A stretch of 64,000 bases of DNA from Sphaerimonospora thailandensis. GTDB taxonomy: Bacteria; Actinomycetota; Actinomycetes; Streptosporangiales; Streptosporangiaceae. A model generated the notes under the pieces. That model was given only the letters and a program-made list of their open reading frames with translations, was not told the DNA's origin and did no database searches. The stretch spans positions 1-64,000 of the forward strand of contig NZ_BOOG01000041.1 in assembly GCF_016863115.1 (NCBI RefSeq). Reading direction: 5' to 3'. Shown in pieces: positions 42,718 through 52,689 of the stretch (within the stretch, counting starts at the first letter, position 1; every line of letters begins with the position of its first letter). A program made the translations under genes and the position numbers.

Positions 42718-43130
42718 GGCGACAGATCCTCCTTCCGCACCCAGATCGCTTCCCGTATGTACTTGGGTGGCGTCTTCCAACTCTTCTTTAAAAACCCGCT
42801 GGTGAGCCGTACCGCTCCCGTGGGGGACCGGGGAACATCGAAGAAGGGGAGCCGTACGTCTCCCGCCTTGATTTCCTTGATGCCGTCCTCAAGATCGTTG
42901 AGTTCCCTCGGAACCGGCAGGCTTCCCGTCAGGGCAAAGCGTTCGAAGCGGACGACAATGTCTGCGAGCCGGGTGAGGTTCTTACGGCTGCGAGTGCTTT
43001 CAAGCTCGGTGATGAAAGCATCCGCCCTGCACTCGCCTGCGGTGGTTCTTGCTGCCTCGATCATCTTGGCCGGACCCCGCTCGTAGTAGATGCGACCGCA
43101 GTCCGGGCACGATCGCCGGTGTACAGTCAA
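42714..43130 (-). CDS. HigB/Gp49-like toxin with N-terminal Cys motif
   Basis: About 138 residues. The C-terminal half (RFERFALTGSLPVP, ELNDLEDGIKEIKAGDVRLP, then VRLTSGFLKKSWKTPPKYI and EAIWVRKEDL) shows the RelE-fold HigB/Gp49 pattern, including the basic GF-KK-KTP segment. It adds an N-terminal SCPDCGRIYYERG segment not found in minimal HigB. The TTG at 43130 is preferred because GGGGAGG lies eight bases upstream; a frame from an ATG at 43193 has no ribosome-binding site. It is the first gene of the operon and a likely mRNA interferase. Confidence 0.72.
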   Translation of the reverse strand: MTVHRRSCPDCGRIYYERGPAKMIEAARTTAGECRADAFITELESTRSRKNLTRLADIVVRFERFALTGSLPVPRELNDLEDGIKEIKAGDVRLPFFDVPRSPTGAVRLTSGFLKKSWKTPPKYIREAIWVRKEDLSP

Positions 43131-43138
43131 AACTGTAC
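43121..43138. promoter_or_regulatory. Operator-like palindrome at the toxin start
   Basis: GTACAGTCAAAACTGTAC has perfect 7-base arms around CAAA and spans the toxin start codon, abutting its Shine-Dalgarno. It is the expected type of site for autorepression by the XRE antitoxin, and it could also block ribosome access as an RNA hairpin. Confidence 0.65.
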
Positions 43139-43290
43139 CTCCCCAGGTAGCGATCGCCTCACACTCTCGAAGGCCGCCATCCTGACACGACATGCTGCTC
43201 CGAAGCAGGGAAATCCAGAAACGATTGGATCATTCCATTACGGGCAGGCGTTCCAGATGAAAGACGACACCCAGGCCGGCGGGCAGACGG

Positions 43291-44547
43291 TCAGCGGATC
43301 CAGCCGCCGGAGGTGAGGGTGCCGAGCACGGTGCTCACGGCGTGCTCGACGCTCATGCCGGTGGTGTCGATGACGAGGTCGGCGTCGTCGGGCTCCTCGT
43401 ACGGGTCGCTGATCCCGGTGAACTCCGGGATCAGCCCGGCCCGGGCCTTGGCGTACAGGCCCTTCCGGTCGCGGCGCTCGCACTCCTCCAGCGGGGTGGC
43501 CACGTGGACGAGCAGGAAGTCGGCGCCCACCTCCTCGGCCATGGCGCGGACCTCCTGCCTGGTCGCGGCGTACGGGGCGATCGGGGCGCAGACGGCCAGG
43601 CCGCCGTGCCGCGCGACCTCGGCCGCCACGAAGCCGATCCGCCGGATGTTGCGGTCGCGGTCCTCGCGGGAGAACGTCAGCCCGGCCGACAGCATCCGCC
43701 GGACCACGTCGCCGTCCAGGTAGGTGACGGTCCGCCCGCCGCGCTCCAGCAGCACGTCGCGCAGGCCCCTGGCGATGGTCGACTTGCCCGAGCCGGACAG
43801 TCCGGTGAAGAACACCACGAGCCCGCGGCGGTGCGGCGGGCCGGGGATCGCGACCGGCGCCGGCCCCGCGTAGTGCTCGGTCGCGCCGTAGTTGCGCGCC
43901 ACGTGCTCGCGCAGCTCCAGGTCGATCTCGGCGTCCTCGCGCGGCGCGAGCGGTACGGCGACCACCGTCGAGCCGGGCAGCCGCTCGGCCGCCTTGAGCG
44001 CGGCGCGCACCACCGCCGGGCCGCCCTCACCGAAGACGAGGGGCAGCAACACGATCGCGGCTTCCAGCTCCTCGGCGGTGGCCGCCACGTCCTCCAGCGC
44101 CGTGCCGTCCAGCGGCCCGCGCATGGTCACCGCCAGGATCTCCCCCTCGGGCAGTTCCTTGCGGACCTCCTCGGGGGTACGGCGCAGCCGGGCGAACGGG
44201 CCGTACGCCGGCGTGTCCAGCGCCTCCACCGGACCTGCCACGTGATATCCGTGCCCGTGCCCGTCCCCGTCTCCGGACAGTTCCCGGACGGTCAGTACGG
44301 CCACCGCGGCGCCCTCGGGGTCCCGTAGCGTGATCCGGTCGCCGAGCCGGATGGCTTCGGGCTGGATCTCCCGCGGGAGGGCGAGCGCGATGGGATCGGG
44401 CCAGGCGCCGCCGTCGGGCAACTGGCCGTGCTCGGTGACCTCGGACGCCTCGGCGGCGGTAAGAAACCCCGTCAGCGGAGCGAAGGCGCCGGAGAGCAGC
44501 AGCTCCAGGTCGGCCAGCTCCCGGGCGTCGGGAATCCACTCAATCAT
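43291..44547 (-). CDS. cysC: APS kinase fused to a degenerate ATP-sulfurylase domain
   Basis: 418 residues from the ATG at 44547 (MIEWIPDARELADLELLLSG), after CCAGGAAG. The first 235 or so residues resemble the PUA-like and catalytic parts of Sat-type ATP sulfurylase (GAFAPLTGFLTAAE, GDRITLRDPEG, VARNYGATEHYAGP). The catalytic QxRNP and GRDHAG motifs are missing. The C-terminal APS kinase is intact: FFTGLSGSGKSTIARGL (P-loop), YLDGDVVRRMLSAGLTFSRE, then GLYAKARAGLIPEFTGI. It should phosphorylate APS made by CysDN to PAPS. It lies 71 bases after a methyltransferase gene. Confidence 0.9.
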   Translation of the reverse strand: MIEWIPDARELADLELLLSGAFAPLTGFLTAAEASEVTEHGQLPDGGAWPDPIALALPREIQPEAIRLGDRITLRDPEGAAVAVLTVRELSGDGDGHGHGYHVAGPVEALDTPAYGPFARLRRTPEEVRKELPEGEILAVTMRGPLDGTALEDVAATAEELEAAIVLLPLVFGEGGPAVVRAALKAAERLPGSTVVAVPLAPREDAEIDLELREHVARNYGATEHYAGPAPVAIPGPPHRRGLVVFFTGLSGSGKSTIARGLRDVLLERGGRTVTYLDGDVVRRMLSAGLTFSREDRDRNIRRIGFVAAEVARHGGLAVCAPIAPYAATRQEVRAMAEEVGADFLLVHVATPLEECERRDRKGLYAKARAGLIPEFTGISDPYEEPDDADLVIDTTGMSVEHAVSTVLGTLTSGGWIR

Positions 44548-44618
44548 GCTGTTCTTCCTGGCCGCGTCGTTCCGGTAGATAGATTGGTAACGCACTTTAC
44601 CTGGAACGAGGTCAGCGG

Positions 44619-45377
44619 CTAGATGAGCCGGGCGAAGTGGTTCTGGGGGCGGCGGATCACCATGGTGATCTCGTCCTCGGTCCCGTTGAGCCGGCCGCGC
44701 GACAACGCGGCCACCGCCCGGCAGACCGCGCCGACCAGCCCGGGGTGCGGCCCCTGCCGCGCCGGGCCGCTCACCGCCGAGTAATCCTCTGCGATCATGA
44801 GTCCCCGGGTCAGGCAGAACGCCTGCACGCCCTCGCGCGATGTCAGCGGCTCGTACACCGCCGGGAGCGGCCCCACGGATTCGGCCGGGGACAGCCCGCG
44901 CCACAGCATCCGCCGCAGCCATCGCGGGGCGGCACGGTCACACAGCCGGGCGCAGAAGCCGTACGCCGACCGCCGGTCCCGCATCTTGAGCAGCAGCAGG
45001 CCGCCGGGCCGCAGTGCGGCGACCAGCCGGTCGAGGACCACCTCCGCGTTGCGGACGCGCTCCAGCAGGAAGGACACGTAGACCACGTCGAACGTGCGGG
45101 GCCGGAGCGGCACCAGGCGCAGGTCGCCCAGGTGCACCTCGTCCAGGTCCTTGCGATCGACGGCATGGGCCCGCAGCGGGGGCAGATCCTCGTCCACCCC
45201 GCAGATCCGGGGCTCGTGCCGCCCGACGTCCAGGACGCCGTCCCGGCCGCATCCCGCGATGAGGATGTCGAGCCGCCGGCCCAGCTGGTCGGTCCACTGC
45301 TCGCGGATCCGCTGGCTGAACACGTCGTCCTGATCCACGAACGGGTCCACGGACGACCATCGAACCTGAGAAGACAT
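44619..45377 (-). CDS. Class I SAM-dependent methyltransferase
   Basis: 252 residues from the ATG at 45377 (MSSQVRWSSVDPF); a slightly longer start at 45395 is possible. LDILIAGCGRDGVLDV is the SAM loop, ICGVDEDLPPL motif II, FDVVYVSFLLERV motif IV and LRPGGLLLLKM motif V. The C-terminal part (LPAVYEPLTSREGVQAFC) resembles methyltransferases of surface-sugar or small-molecule pathways. It precedes cysC on the same strand by 71 bases, hinting at a shared sulfation-related pathway, which is inference. No substrate can be named. Confidence 0.82.
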   Translation of the reverse strand: MSSQVRWSSVDPFVDQDDVFSQRIREQWTDQLGRRLDILIAGCGRDGVLDVGRHEPRICGVDEDLPPLRAHAVDRKDLDEVHLGDLRLVPLRPRTFDVVYVSFLLERVRNAEVVLDRLVAALRPGGLLLLKMRDRRSAYGFCARLCDRAAPRWLRRMLWRGLSPAESVGPLPAVYEPLTSREGVQAFCLTRGLMIAEDYSAVSGPARQGPHPGLVGAVCRAVAALSRGRLNGTEDEITMVIRRPQNHFARLI

Positions 45378-45551
45378 GACACCGAGAGTAATCATGCTTG
45401 TACGATCAGCGGTGGATTCGCCTCGTCAAGATTTGGACGGCACGCGCGGGCGGTGCCCGTACAGGCGTAGCCTGGATAACCTGATAATCCCCCGGTCCGA
45501 TCTCGGCTCGGGGTTGTTTCGCTTGCCGTCGTGGGGCTGCAGAAGGCATAG

Positions 45552-48500
45552 ATGTCTCTTTCCGGACTGCTCGACCTTGTCTCCGCCGAACCGAAGCTCG
45601 CCGCCGCGCTGGAGGACTCCGGAGGGCCGGGGGATGCCGGCGCCGAACTGGTCGCGCCGCCCGCGCTGCGGCCGTTCGCCGTCGCCGCGCTCGCTCGCGT
45701 ACGGCCCGTGCTGGCCGTCACCGCCACCGGGCGCGAGGCCGAAGACCTGGCCGCCGCGCTGACCAGCCTCATCGACGAGGCATCCGTGGCGATCTTCCCG
45801 GCGTGGGAGACGCTGCCGCATGAACGACTCTCCCCGCGCAGCGACACCGTGGGCCAGCGCCTCGCCGTACTACGTCGTCTGGCGCACCCGGTGCAGGGGG
45901 ATCCGAACGCCGGCCCGCTGCGGGTCGTCGTGGCGCCGGTCCGCTCGCTGCTGCAGCCGATCGTGTCGGGCCTGGGGGAGTTGGAGCCGGTACGGCTGCG
46001 CGCCGGTGACGACGCCGACCTGGACGACGTGGTCACGAGGCTGGTCGAGAACGGCTACCACCGCGTGGACATGGTGGAGAAGCGCGGCGAGGTCGCCGTA
46101 CGCGGCGGCCTGCTCGACGTGTTCCCGCCCACCGAGGAGCACCCGCTGCGGCTGGAGTTCTGGGGGGACTCGGTCGAGGAGATCCGCTGGTTCAAGGTGG
46201 CCGACCAGCGTTCGCTGGAGATCGCCCAGGATGGCCTCTTCGCCGCTCCCTGCCGTGAGCTCCTGCTCACCGACGACGTACGGCGGCGCGCCCGTGACCT
46301 GGGGGACGAGCACCCGGCGTTGAAGGACGTCCTGGACCAGCTCGCCGACGGCGTGCCGGTCGAGGGCATGGAGGCGCTGGCGCCGGTGCTGGCCGGGTCG
46401 ATGGACCTGCTCGTCGATCATCTGCCGGTGCGGTCGGCGGTCTTCGTCTGCGACCCCGAGCGCATCCGGACCCGGGCCGTGGAGCTCGTGCGGACCAGCC
46501 AGGAGTTCATGGAGGCGTCCTGGGTCACCGCGGCGGCCGGCGGCGAGGCGCCGATCGACCTGCGGGCGGCCGCCTTCCGGACGCTGGAGGAGGTCCGCGA
46601 CCACGCCCGTGAGATCGGCCGGCCGTGGTGGACGATCGCGCCGTTCGGTGAGGGCGCCGAGATGGACGCCCACGACGTGGAGGCCTACCGCGGCGACACG
46701 CAGCGGGCGCTGGCCGACATCAAGGGCTGGCTGGGCACGGGCAAGGCCGTCGTCCTGCTCAGTGAGGGCCATGGCCCGGCCGAGCGCATGGTCGAGCTGC
46801 TCAGGGGCGTGGACGTGCCGGCCACGCTCGTGCCCGCGCTCGACGGACGGCCGGACCGTGACGTGGTGCGGGTCACCACGGGCCGCATCGACCACGGCTT
46901 CGTCACCCCGGACGTGGCGGTGATCACGCACCTCGACCTCGTCGGACAGAAGGCGTCGACCAAGGACATGCGGCGACTGCCGTCGCGGCGGCGCAACATG
47001 GTCGACCCGCTCCAGCTCAAGATCGGCGACCATGTCGTACACGAGCAGCACGGGGTCGGCCGGTACGTCGAGATGGTGCAGCGCACGATCCATGGCGCGA
47101 CCCGCGAGTACCTCGTGATCGAGTACGCCAGGGGCGACCGCCTCTACGTGCCGACCGACCAGCTCGACGAGGTCACCCGGTACGTCGGGGGAGAGGCGCC
47201 GACCCTCAACCGGATGGGCGGCGCCGACTGGGCCAAGGCCAAGACCAAGGCCAGGAAGGCGGTCAGGGAGATCGCCGGTGAGCTGATCAGGCTCTACTCG
47301 GCCAGGATGGCCTCGCCGGGTCACCCGTTCGGCGTGGACACGCCCTGGCAGCGGGAGATGGAGGACGCCTTCCCCTACGCCGAGACGAACGACCAGCTCG
47401 AGGCCATCGAGGAGGTCAAGCGCGACATGGAGCGGCCGACTCCGATGGACCGGCTGATCTGCGGCGACGTCGGGTACGGCAAGACCGAGATCGCGGTGCG
47501 CGCCGCCTTCAAGGCGGTGCAGGACGGCAAGCAGGTCGCGGTGCTGGTGCCGACGACGCTGCTCGTGCAGCAGCACCTGTCCACGTTCGGCGAGCGGTTC
47601 GCGAGCTTCCCCGTCACGGTCAAGCCGATCTCCCGGTTCCAGAGCGACAGAGAGGTGAAGCAGACGCTCGAGGGCCTCAGGGCGGGCGGCGTCGACGTCG
47701 TGGTCGGCACCCACCGGCTGCTGTCGCCGGAGGTCGCGTTCAAGGACCTCGGCCTGATCATCGTGGACGAGGAGCAGCGGTTCGGCGTCGAGCACAAGGA
47801 GGCCATGAAGCACCTGCGCACGCAGGTGGACGTGCTCGCCATGTCGGCCACGCCGATCCCGCGCACGCTGGAGATGGGCCTCACCGGCATCCGGGAGATG
47901 TCCACGATCCTCACCCCGCCCGAGGAGCGGCATCCGATCCTCACGTTCGTCGGACCGTACGACGAGAAGCAGATCGCGGCGGCGATCCGGCGCGAGCTGA
48001 TGCGCGACGGGCAGACGTTCTTCGTCCACAACCGGGTGCGCAGCATCGACAGGGTCGCGGCGCGGCTGCACGAGCTGGTTCCCGAGGCGCGGATCGCGGT
48101 CGCGCACGGCCAGATGAACGAGACCCAACTCGAAAAGATCATGGTGGACTTCTGGGAGCGCGACTTCGACGTGCTCGTCTGCACCACGATCGTGGAGTCC
48201 GGTCTCGACGTGCCGAACGCCAACACGCTGATCGTCGACCGGGCCGACAACTACGGCCTGTCGCAGCTGCACCAGCTGCGCGGCCGGGTCGGCCGGGGCC
48301 GCGAGCGCGGGTACGCGTACTTCCTCTACCCGCCGGAGGCGCCGCTGACCGAGACCGCGCACGAGCGGCTCGCGACGATCGCCCAGCACACCGAGATGGG
48401 CGCGGGCATGTACGTCGCGATGAAGGACCTGGAGATCCGCGGCGCCGGCAACATCCTCGGGGCCGAGCAGTCCGGTCACATCGCGGGTGTCGGCTTCGAC

Positions 48501-49049
48501 CTGTACGTCCGGATGATGGCGGAAGCCGTACAGGAGCAGAAGTCCAAGCTCGCCGGTGTGGAGCAGGTGGAGGAGCGGCCGGAGGTCAGGGCCGAGCTGC
48601 CGATCAACGCGCACGTGCCGCACGGGTACGTGACGTCGGAGCGGCTGCGGCTGGAGGCCTACAAGCGGATCGCCGCGATCGGCACCGAGGCCGACCTGAC
48701 CGCGGTGCGCGACGAGCTGACCGACCGGTACGGCAGGCCGCCGCAGGAGGTGGAGAACCTGCTGGAGGTGGCGCGCTTCCGGATGAAGGCCCGGGAGGCC
48801 GGGCTGACGGACGTCACCATCCAGGGGCAGCAGATCAGGTTCGCCCCGGTGTCGCTGAAAGATTCACAGCAGGTGCGGTTGCAGCGGCTTTATCCCAAGT
48901 CGCTCCTGAAACAGGCGACCGGCATCCTGCTGGTGCCGGTGCCGCGTACCAAGCCGATCGGCGGACAGCCGCTGCGCGACCTCGACCTGCTCAAATGGTG
49001 CGAGGACCTGGTCGAGGCCATGTTCCTGGAGCCGATGCGGGTACAGTGA
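45552..49049 (+). CDS. mfd: Transcription-repair coupling factor
   Basis: 1165 residues. The UvrB-like N-terminal module covers about 1-350 (PRSDTVGQRLAVLRRL, VAVRGGLLDVFPPTEEHPLR by parts). The CarD-like RNA-polymerase-interaction domain is at about 490-550 (LKIGDHVVHEQHGVGRYV). The RecG-like translocase shows ICGDVGYGKTEIA (Walker A, about 636), VDEEQRFGVEHKE (about 738) and GRVGRGRERGYAYF. The TRCF domain ends the protein. It removes stalled RNA polymerase and recruits UvrA. mfd followed by mazG and eno is the usual actinobacterial order. Confidence 0.98.
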   Translation: MSLSGLLDLVSAEPKLAAALEDSGGPGDAGAELVAPPALRPFAVAALARVRPVLAVTATGREAEDLAAALTSLIDEASVAIFPAWETLPHERLSPRSDTVGQRLAVLRRLAHPVQGDPNAGPLRVVVAPVRSLLQPIVSGLGELEPVRLRAGDDADLDDVVTRLVENGYHRVDMVEKRGEVAVRGGLLDVFPPTEEHPLRLEFWGDSVEEIRWFKVADQRSLEIAQDGLFAAPCRELLLTDDVRRRARDLGDEHPALKDVLDQLADGVPVEGMEALAPVLAGSMDLLVDHLPVRSAVFVCDPERIRTRAVELVRTSQEFMEASWVTAAAGGEAPIDLRAAAFRTLEEVRDHAREIGRPWWTIAPFGEGAEMDAHDVEAYRGDTQRALADIKGWLGTGKAVVLLSEGHGPAERMVELLRGVDVPATLVPALDGRPDRDVVRVTTGRIDHGFVTPDVAVITHLDLVGQKASTKDMRRLPSRRRNMVDPLQLKIGDHVVHEQHGVGRYVEMVQRTIHGATREYLVIEYARGDRLYVPTDQLDEVTRYVGGEAPTLNRMGGADWAKAKTKARKAVREIAGELIRLYSARMASPGHPFGVDTPWQREMEDAFPYAETNDQLEAIEEVKRDMERPTPMDRLICGDVGYGKTEIAVRAAFKAVQDGKQVAVLVPTTLLVQQHLSTFGERFASFPVTVKPISRFQSDREVKQTLEGLRAGGVDVVVGTHRLLSPEVAFKDLGLIIVDEEQRFGVEHKEAMKHLRTQVDVLAMSATPIPRTLEMGLTGIREMSTILTPPEERHPILTFVGPYDEKQIAAAIRRELMRDGQTFFVHNRVRSIDRVAARLHELVPEARIAVAHGQMNETQLEKIMVDFWERDFDVLVCTTIVESGLDVPNANTLIVDRADNYGLSQLHQLRGRVGRGRERGYAYFLYPPEAPLTETAHERLATIAQHTEMGAGMYVAMKDLEIRGAGNILGAEQSGHIAGVGFDLYVRMMAEAVQEQKSKLAGVEQVEERPEVRAELPINAHVPHGYVTSERLRLEAYKRIAAIGTEADLTAVRDELTDRYGRPPQEVENLLEVARFRMKAREAGLTDVTIQGQQIRFAPVSLKDSQQVRLQRLYPKSLLKQATGILLVPVPRTKPIGGQPLRDLDLLKWCEDLVEAMFLEPMRVQ

Positions 49050-49121
49050 CCGCGGTCGTTCGCAATCTCCGCGATGTCCCAGAAATCGGCATCAGCCGGG
49101 TGTTATCGGAAGGATCAGAAC

Positions 49122-49772
49122 GTGAAGTCGTACCGTGTGCGCGTCGCGGCCGCGGTCGTGGTCGCGGCGGTCGCCGCCGGCCCGCTGAGCGCTTGCGCCC
49201 CCGTGCAGGCCGGTGCCGCGGCGATCGTCGGCAAGGAACGTGTCAGCTCCAGCGAGCTTGACGCCGCGGTCCGGTCCATTCATGAGGATGCGGCCGCAAA
49301 CGGCCTGGACGGAGCGGACAAGCAGCGCGCCACTCCGCCGCTGCCCGGGCCGCGTCAGGTCCTGACCACGATGGCCACCACCAGGCAGTTGATCGAGTTC
49401 GGCCGTCAGAAGGGCATCAACGTCACCGATCGGGAGATCGACGACATGCTGATCGGCGTCGAGACCCAGGCCAAGCAGCAGGGCATGACGGTCAACCAGA
49501 TGCTGCTGCTGAACGGCATCCCGCTGTCGGAGGGCCGGACGGTCGTCCGCGCTCTGCTCACCCAGCAGAAGCTGGGGTCGCGGATGGCCGGTGCCGCGGC
49601 CGACCCGCAGACCGCGGCGGAGAAGCTCGGCAAGGAGGTCGAGGCGGCGGTGCCGATCAAGTTCAGCCCGCGTTACGGCAAGTTCGACCCCCAGCAGGGG
49701 ATCTTCCTCGCCGACGACCGCTTCGGCGCCGTCCAGTCCGCCGCCCCCGCCGCGGCCGTCCCCCAGGACTGA
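49122..49772 (+). CDS. SurA-like lipoprotein (SurA N-terminal domain)
   Basis: 216 residues from the GTG at 49122, after GGAAGGATC. The signal peptide MKSYRVRVAAAVVVAAVAAGPLSAC ends in lipobox LSAC, so the protein is anchored outside the membrane. The mature region AAIVGKERVSSSELDAAVRSI and the helical stretch to about 200 match the SurA N-terminal chaperone domain. The peptidyl-prolyl isomerase parvulin domain is absent. It ends in an Ala/Pro-rich tail. It lies between mfd and mazG as in other actinomycetes, and probably assists folding of exported proteins. Confidence 0.85.
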   Translation: MKSYRVRVAAAVVVAAVAAGPLSACAPVQAGAAAIVGKERVSSSELDAAVRSIHEDAAANGLDGADKQRATPPLPGPRQVLTTMATTRQLIEFGRQKGINVTDREIDDMLIGVETQAKQQGMTVNQMLLLNGIPLSEGRTVVRALLTQQKLGSRMAGAAADPQTAAEKLGKEVEAAVPIKFSPRYGKFDPQQGIFLADDRFGAVQSAAPAAAVPQD

Positions 49773-49793
49773 CCTGCTGGTTAGGGTGGGGAC

Positions 49794-50864
49794 ATGCCGT
49801 TGATCGTGGTGACGACCTCGCCCCGGGTGCCGCCGGGGCTGCTCACGCCCGCGGCCTGGAAGGCGCTCAGCGACGGGCGGGTGCTGACCGGCTGCGCCGA
49901 TCACCCCTATCTGCCCTACCTCGCCGAGGCGGGCACAAAGGTCGAGGTGATCGCCCTGGCCTCGGATTCGGCTGCGGATTCGGCTGCGGATTCGGCTGTG
50001 GTTTCGGCTCCGGCGGACATCGCGCGCCGGAGCCGTACGGAGAAGCTCGTCTGGCTGGCCGCGCAGGACGGCGACGAGGCGTTCATGCGCGCCGTCGGCC
50101 ACGCCGCCCTCGCTCTGGACGACCCGCCGGTCATCGAGGTCGTACCCGGCTCCTACGACCTGCCGGGGGCGAGACTGCTCGATCTCGTCCAGGTCATGGA
50201 CCGCCTCAGAAGTGAGTGTCCCTGGGACCGTGGACAGACCCACGAGTCGCTGGTGCCGTACCTCGTGGAGGAGGCCTACGAGGTGCTCGACACCATCGAC
50301 CAGGGTGATTACGGGGCACTCCAGGAGGAACTCGGCGACCTGCTGCTCCAGATCGTCTTCCACGCCCGGATCGCCCAGGAGAGAACGGGCACAGAAAGGT
50401 CGGTGCAGGATGGCGACGGGTTCGACATCGACGACGTCGCCACCGGGATCGTGGACAAGCTGATCCGCCGCCATCCCCACGTGTTCGCCGACGTAAGGGT
50501 GTCCGGCGCCGCCGAGGTCAGTGACAACTGGGAGGCGATCAAGGCGGCCGAGCGTGCCGCCAAGGGCGAGACGGAGTCGGCGCTCAGCGGCGTGCCGATG
50601 GCCCAGCCCGCGCTCTCCCTCGCCGCCCAGCTGCTGCGCCGGGCCGGCCGCGCCGGAGCGCCCGACGAGCTCGCCGACGAGCTTGGCGACGAGCTTGGCG
50701 ACGAGCATGGCGACGGCCTGCCCACGAACACCGGCGCGCGGCTCTTCCAGCTGGTACGGCAGGCGCAGGCGGCGGGGGTCGACCCGGAGGCCGAGCTGAG
50801 GGCGGCCGCCAGGGAATACCGCCGCCGGGTGGAGGAATGGGAGCGCGAACGAAGCCCGCAGTGA
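49794..50864 (+). CDS. mazG: Nucleoside triphosphate pyrophosphohydrolase
   Basis: 356 residues. The MazG all-alpha NTP-PPase domain is at about 125-245: MDRLRSECPWDRGQTHESL, VEEAYEVLDTIDQGDYGALQEELGDLLLQIVFHA in parts (EEAYE and EELGD bind Mg), and NWEAIKAAERA. It hydrolyses aberrant NTPs to NMPs and pyrophosphate. The N-terminal 120 residues are an actinobacterial extension. Two in-frame micro-repeats occur: (D/V)SAA/DSAA (about 49970-50010) and LADELGDELGDEHGD (about 50670-50715). It begins 21 bases after the SurA-like gene. Confidence 0.93.
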   Translation: MPLIVVTTSPRVPPGLLTPAAWKALSDGRVLTGCADHPYLPYLAEAGTKVEVIALASDSAADSAADSAVVSAPADIARRSRTEKLVWLAAQDGDEAFMRAVGHAALALDDPPVIEVVPGSYDLPGARLLDLVQVMDRLRSECPWDRGQTHESLVPYLVEEAYEVLDTIDQGDYGALQEELGDLLLQIVFHARIAQERTGTERSVQDGDGFDIDDVATGIVDKLIRRHPHVFADVRVSGAAEVSDNWEAIKAAERAAKGETESALSGVPMAQPALSLAAQLLRRAGRAGAPDELADELGDELGDEHGDGLPTNTGARLFQLVRQAQAAGVDPEAELRAAAREYRRRVEEWERERSPQ

Positions 50865-50894
50865 TCGGGGTGCCTTCGCCGTACTGAGTAGTAG

Positions 50895-52226
<1,332 letters not shown>

Positions 52227-52251
52227 CGAGCCGGAAGGTGGCTGATCGGCG

Positions 52252-52671
52252 TTGGCGAAACGACCACAGCTGAAACGGCCGCAGCTGACCGGGCGGGCGG
52301 CGATCCTCGCGGTCGTCGTCTGCGCCAACGCCATGAGCCTCGCCTACCCGGCGCGGGAGGTCATCGCCCAGCGGCGGGAGATCGCCCGGCTAGAGGAGGA
52401 GCAGACGCAGGCCCTCCACAGGCTGCGCACGCTGGAGGAACGGCGCAAGCAGCGCGAGGACCCGGAGTACGTCAAGCAGATGCTCAAGGAGCGGCTGCAC
52501 TACTGTGAGCCGGGCGCGAAGTGCTACGTCGTGCTCGACCAGAAGCCGGCCGGGTCCGCTCCCCGGGGCGGCGGCAAGAAGCCGGAGCCGCCCGCGTGGT
52601 ACGTCACGCTGTGGCAGTCCGTCGAGGCCGCGGACCAGGGCCGCGACAGCGTTCCGGCGAGCCGGAACTAG
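52252..52671 (+). CDS. Septum formation initiator (FtsB/DivIC family)
   Basis: 139 residues from a TTG with GGAAGG upstream. A short basic N-terminus and one span (AAILAVVVCANAMSLAYPA, about 15-33) are followed by a coiled coil (QRREIARLEEEQTQALHRLR, about 40-75). The conserved DPEYVKQMLKERLHYCEPGAKCYVV block follows, with two cysteines. This is the bitopic divisome protein found after eno in actinobacteria. It links FtsL/FtsQ-type partners at the septum. Confidence 0.9.
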   Translation: MAKRPQLKRPQLTGRAAILAVVVCANAMSLAYPAREVIAQRREIARLEEEQTQALHRLRTLEERRKQREDPEYVKQMLKERLHYCEPGAKCYVVLDQKPAGSAPRGGGKKPEPPAWYVTLWQSVEAADQGRDSVPASRN

Positions 52672-52689
52672 AAACCAGGGAGTTCGACG

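Noticed and set aside
43131-43193. Longer toxin start at the ATG at 43193
   Set aside because: No ribosome-binding site precedes it, and the stretch would put the operator-like dyad deep inside the coding region; kept only as an alternative.
45870-48623. A 917-codon open frame on the - strand opposite mfd
   Set aside because: It is antisense to a full-length, motif-complete Mfd; long antisense frames are expected from third-position GC bias, and its translation is R/L/D/H-rich with no domain.
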